Source: JAHDDY01 sp964549375
GTDB taxonomy: Bacteria; Pseudomonadota; Alphaproteobacteria; Rhodobacterales; Rhodobacteraceae
Reading direction: 5' to 3'
NCBI GenBank assembly: GCA_964549375.1
Contig: CAZJWF010000119.1
Span: 1 to 8,991 of the forward strand
Length of the DNA stretch: 8,991 nucleotides
Shown here: piece by piece, positions 6,802 to 8,991 of the stretch
Layout: each line of letters opens with the position of its first letter
How positions within the stretch are numbered: the first letter of the stretch is position 1
The notes under the pieces: model-generated
The model's database searches: none
What the model was told of the DNA's origin: nothing
What the model saw: only the letters and a program-made list of their open reading frames with translations
Made by a program: the position numbers and the translations under genes

Positions 6802-7663
6802 GACCGAAAATCAACGCGCGTGGTTCTTCGTGATCCCGGTGATCCTCCTGGTCGCGTTCAACGCCATCGTGCCGTTGATGACCGTCGTCAACTACTCGGT
6901 CCAAGAAACCTTCGGGAATAATCAATTCTTCTGGTCCGGCGTGACATGGTTCGAAGAAACGCTGAAATCCGAGCGCTTCCAAGCGGCGCTGGGGCGGCAA
7001 ATGCTGTTCACCGCAGTTATTCTCGCAATTGAAATCCCGCTGGGCATTGCCATCGCACTGTCGATGCCGCGCAAGGGGCCGTGGGTTTCCGTCTGCCTCG
7101 TTCTCATGAGCCTGCCGCTGCTGATCCCTTGGAATGTCGTTGGTTCGATGTGGAATATCTTCGCGCTGCCCGACATTGGCCTACTCGGCTACACACTCAA
7201 CGCAATGGGTTTCAATTACGACTATACACAACAACCTGTCGCGGCTTGGGCCACACTGATTGCGATGGATGTCTGGCACTGGACGTCATTGGTTGTGCTC
7301 CTGTCCTATGCCGGCCTAATCTCGATTCCCGACGCGTACTACCAAGCCGCCAAGATTGACGGTGCGGGCAAATGGGCCGTATTCCGCCACATCCAACTGC
7401 CAAAGATGAAGCGCGTGTTGACCATCGCGATTTTACTGCGCTTCATGGACAGTTTCATGATCTACACGGAACCCTTCGTGTTGACCGGAGGCGGTCCCGG
7501 CAACTCCACGACCTTCTTGTCGATTGATCTGGTGAAGAAAGCCCTCGGCGAGTTCGACCTCGGCCCCGCCGCCGCCATGAGCCTAATTTATTTTCTCATC
7601 ACGTTGTTGGTCAGCTGGCTGTTCTACACGGTGATGATGCGGAATGAAGGGGAAGAGTCATGA
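6791..7663 (+). CDS. glpP: Glycerol ABC transporter permease 1 (GlpP)
   Basis: This inner-membrane channel subunit is of the MalF/UgpA type (290 residues). It has about six hydrophobic segments, near residues 11-33, 71-92, 98-122, 150-175, 209-231 and 262-281. The cytoplasmic EAA coupling motif, YYQAAKIDGAGKWAVFRHI (183-201), has the conserved DGA and contacts the ATPase Q-loop region. TEPFVLTGGGPGNST (226-240) is the typical MalF-type loop before the last segments. I chose the ATG at 6791 because GGAAGG lies about eight bases upstream and MAAKTENQRAWFF leads straight into the first helix. An upstream TTG at 6710 in the same frame would add 27 polar residues with no recognisable role. Its end overlaps glpQ by four bases (ATGA), so the two permeases are translationally coupled. 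Confidence 0.93.
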   Translation: MAAKTENQRAWFFVIPVILLVAFNAIVPLMTVVNYSVQETFGNNQFFWSGVTWFEETLKSERFQAALGRQMLFTAVILAIEIPLGIAIALSMPRKGPWVSVCLVLMSLPLLIPWNVVGSMWNIFALPDIGLLGYTLNAMGFNYDYTQQPVAAWATLIAMDVWHWTSLVVLLSYAGLISIPDAYYQAAKIDGAGKWAVFRHIQLPKMKRVLTIAILLRFMDSFMIYTEPFVLTGGGPGNSTTFLSIDLVKKALGEFDLGPAAAMSLIYFLITLLVSWLFYTVMMRNEGEES

Positions 7664-8496
7664 ACCGTTGGCTCGTCCCGACGCTCTATATCATCTTTCT
7701 GATGCTGCCGATCTATTGGCTGCTGTCGATGTCTTTCAAAACGACAAATGAAATTCTTGGCGGCTTCACCTTGTTTCCGCAGACTTGGACGCTCGAGAAC
7801 TACAACGCAATCCTGTGCGGCCTTCCTGATGTCTATGGCGGAGAAGTACCGCAAGGGTGCGACGAAAGCTGGATTTGGGGATATGTGAACTCGCTGATCT
7901 ACGTGACAATCAACACGGTGATATCGATCGCTGTGGCTCTGCCTGCTGCTTATGCCTTTTCGCGGTATAAATTTGTCGGTGACAAGCATCTGTTCTTCTG
8001 GTTGCTAACCAACCGCATGGCACCGCCCGCCGTCTTCGCCTTGCCGTTCTTCCAGCTTTATTCCTCCGTCAATCTGTTCGATACGCATATCGCCGTCGCG
8101 CTGGCACATTGTCTCTTTAACATCCCGCTCGCTGTATGGATCTTAGAGGGTTTCATGTCGAGCATCCCGAAAGAGCTGGACGAAACCGCCTATGTCGACG
8201 GATATTCGTTCCCATCCTTCTTCTTCAAGATCTTCATCCCGAACATCGGTGCCGGTATCGGCGTCGCCGCGTTCTTCTGCTTTATGTTTTCATGGGTCGA
8301 GTTGCTGCTCGCCAAAACACTCACGGCGGTCGATGCCAAACCCATCGCAGCAACCATGACAAAAACGGCGTCGAGTTCCGGTTACGAATTGGGTTTGCTC
8401 GCGGCAGCAGGATGCTTGACGATCATTCCGGGCGCCATCGTGATCTGGTTTGTCCGCAATTACATCGCCAAAGGTTTTGCGATGGGGAGGGTCTAA
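7660..8496 (+). CDS. glpQ: Glycerol ABC transporter permease 2 (GlpQ, permease type)
   Basis: This second channel subunit is of the MalG/UgpE type (278 residues). Hydrophobic segments lie near residues 5-24, 77-100, 110-133, 142-163, 196-217 and 247-266. A large periplasmic loop (about 25-76) includes the ENYNAIL segment typical of MalG relatives and two cysteines, C53 and C67, that could pair. The EAA motif is present but deviates from consensus: ELDETAYVDGYSFPSFFFK (172-190) has T for the second alanine and Y after DG. The ATG at 7660 is embedded in the glpP stop (ATGA) with AAGGGGAAG just upstream. The name follows rhizobial glycerol transporter usage; it is not the periplasmic phosphodiesterase GlpQ of enterics. 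Confidence 0.93.
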   Translation: MNRWLVPTLYIIFLMLPIYWLLSMSFKTTNEILGGFTLFPQTWTLENYNAILCGLPDVYGGEVPQGCDESWIWGYVNSLIYVTINTVISIAVALPAAYAFSRYKFVGDKHLFFWLLTNRMAPPAVFALPFFQLYSSVNLFDTHIAVALAHCLFNIPLAVWILEGFMSSIPKELDETAYVDGYSFPSFFFKIFIPNIGAGIGVAAFFCFMFSWVELLLAKTLTAVDAKPIAATMTKTASSSGYELGLLAAAGCLTIIPGAIVIWFVRNYIAKGFAMGRV

Positions 8497-8497
8497 G

Positions 8498-8773
8498 ATG
8501 AGTTGGATGGCATGGACTTGGCCGACCGCAGCCTTTTTTATCTTCATCGTGCTGGCGATTGCGACAATGGGATTTCTCGAAGCGCGCTCGCCCGGCGGCG
8601 CACCGCGGCACGGATGGTTTGGGCTGCACACCACCCGCGGCGACCGGCTGTTCATTGGCTTGCTTGGGTCTGCCTTTATCATGCTCGGCTGGCTCTATTT
8701 CATGAGCACGCCGCTCTGGGGTGGCCTCGGCATCAGCATCGCGTGGGTCGCGTTTATCTTTGCATTCGTGTAA
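8498..8773 (+). CDS. DUF2160 small membrane protein of the glycerol transporter operon
   Basis: This 91-residue inner-membrane protein has three hydrophobic segments, near residues 8-26, 50-69 and 73-91. A short charged loop between the first two contains SPGGAPRHGW and HTTRGDRLF. The sequence fits the DUF2160 family, which travels with glycerol ABC transporter genes; its length is about that of relatives I recall, so it looks complete. The ATG at 8498 follows the glpQ stop by one base, with GGGGAGG (8484-8490) as ribosome-binding site. An upstream in-frame start at 8450 would overlap glpQ and add unrelated residues. Its role is not established. A small accessory subunit of the permease, or an assembly factor, is the natural guess from operon position. 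It is the last gene of the operon here. Confidence 0.88.
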   Translation: MSWMAWTWPTAAFFIFIVLAIATMGFLEARSPGGAPRHGWFGLHTTRGDRLFIGLLGSAFIMLGWLYFMSTPLWGGLGISIAWVAFIFAFV

Positions 8774-8788
8774 GACGAACGCGCTTCC

Positions 8789-8860
8789 CTATTGCTTCAG
8801 CGGTCCGTTTTCGAGATCGGCAAGATAGATGACCTTGCCCCCGATTACCGGAGCATGTGC
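8789..8860 (-). pseudogene. 3' remnant of an unrecognised gene, cut by an insertion element
   Basis: On the minus strand an open frame of about 23 codons ends with TAG at 8791-8789. It reads ...PVIGGKVIYLADLENG..., which looks like real protein with alternating hydrophobic strands and normal composition. Its upstream part is replaced by transposase sequence in another frame. The simplest explanation is that an insertion element landed in the gene and only the C-terminal end remains. I do not recognise the family; the fragment is too short. It converges on the DUF2160 gene, leaving 15 bases between the two stops and no visible terminator. Confidence 0.4.
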
Positions 8861-8991
8861 TGATTTGGTTACGCAGCGATTTTTGTCCCTGTCATGAATC
8901 TCTGCCTTGCTTGTTCGGGCGTGATGTATCCGAACTATGAATGTCGTCGCTGTCGATTGTACCAGACCTCAATGTATTCGAAGATGGCACG
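8861..8991 (-). mobile_element. IS3-family insertion sequence, right end (partial)
   Basis: The transposase remnant marks an insertion sequence that continues beyond the window. The outer end is not certain. TGATTTGG at 8861 is the preferred border because it begins with the TG typical of IS3-family tips, and the neighbouring gene remnant reads in frame up to it. TGACCTTGCCCCC at 8830 is another TG-starting candidate. The other end and the target duplication cannot be seen. Confidence 0.5.
8869..8991 (-). pseudogene. IS3-family transposase OrfB, C-terminal part with in-frame stop
   Basis: Entering from the right edge on the minus strand, the frame reads RAIFEYIEVWYNRQRRHS, then TAG (8937-8935), then FGYITPEQARQRF and on to TAA (8871-8869). 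This is the conserved end of the IS3-family integrase-core transposase, where relatives read YNRQRRHSxLGYxSP. The amber codon sits where a serine or alanine is usual; a single TCG-to-TAG change explains it. It removes the last 22 residues or so. The rest of the gene lies outside the window, so it is unknown whether other lesions exist. Family call is confident; inactivity is likely but not proven. Confidence 0.8.

Noticed and set aside
8136..8501. Plus-strand ORF of 121 codons within glpQ
   Set aside because: Out-of-frame reading of the permease gene; His/Arg-rich with no recognisable features.
1..8991. CRISPR array, tRNA, rRNA or prophage attachment site
   Set aside because: I saw no regularly spaced long repeats, cloverleaf-like sequence or rRNA signature on either strand.

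Overview
The window is a glycerol / glycerol-3-phosphate catabolic island. It consists of a divergent pair of transcription units followed by the broken edge of a mobile element. Protein style, moderately high GC, closely packed genes and the glycerol-type ABC transporter with its DUF2160 subunit point to an alphaproteobacterium. A marine or soil member of the Rhodobacterales is my best guess, but this is inference from gene content and not from a phylogenetic marker.

Left unit, minus strand (2486 down to 146): a DeoR-family repressor (glpR-like) followed by aerobic glycerol-3-phosphate dehydrogenase (glpD). The two genes overlap by 8 bases and lie next to a short tandem duplication that carries the glpD ribosome-binding site. 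Bases 1-145, downstream of glpD, hold no gene I can support.

The 115-base divergent spacer (2487-2601) contains a perfect 15-bp palindrome whose arms supply candidate -35 boxes for both directions. It also contains a direct repeat GTTTTCnnTTGA with a 22-bp period. This is the most likely place for GlpR to control both units.

Right unit, plus strand (2602-8773): a glycerol ABC importer. It comprises a large periplasmic binding protein (glpV), an intercistronic hairpin, two different ATPases (glpS, glpT), a possible 59-codon ORF, two permeases (glpP, glpQ) and a small DUF2160 membrane protein. From glpS onward the genes are nearly all coupled by overlaps or 1-base gaps. Imported glycerol would need a glycerol kinase, which is not in this window, before GlpD could oxidise glycerol-3-phosphate into the quinone pool.

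The most interesting biochemical point is that the two ATPases are degenerate in complementary places. GlpS lacks the H-loop histidine but keeps LSGGQ. GlpT keeps the histidine but has LTPDN in place of LSGGQ. A GlpS-GlpT heterodimer would therefore have one canonical and one crippled ATP site.

Right edge (8774-8991), minus strand: the last ~23 codons of an unrecognised gene ending 15 bases from the DUF2160 stop, then the C-terminus of an IS3-family transposase with an in-frame amber codon. This suggests that an insertion element truncated the neighbour of the operon.
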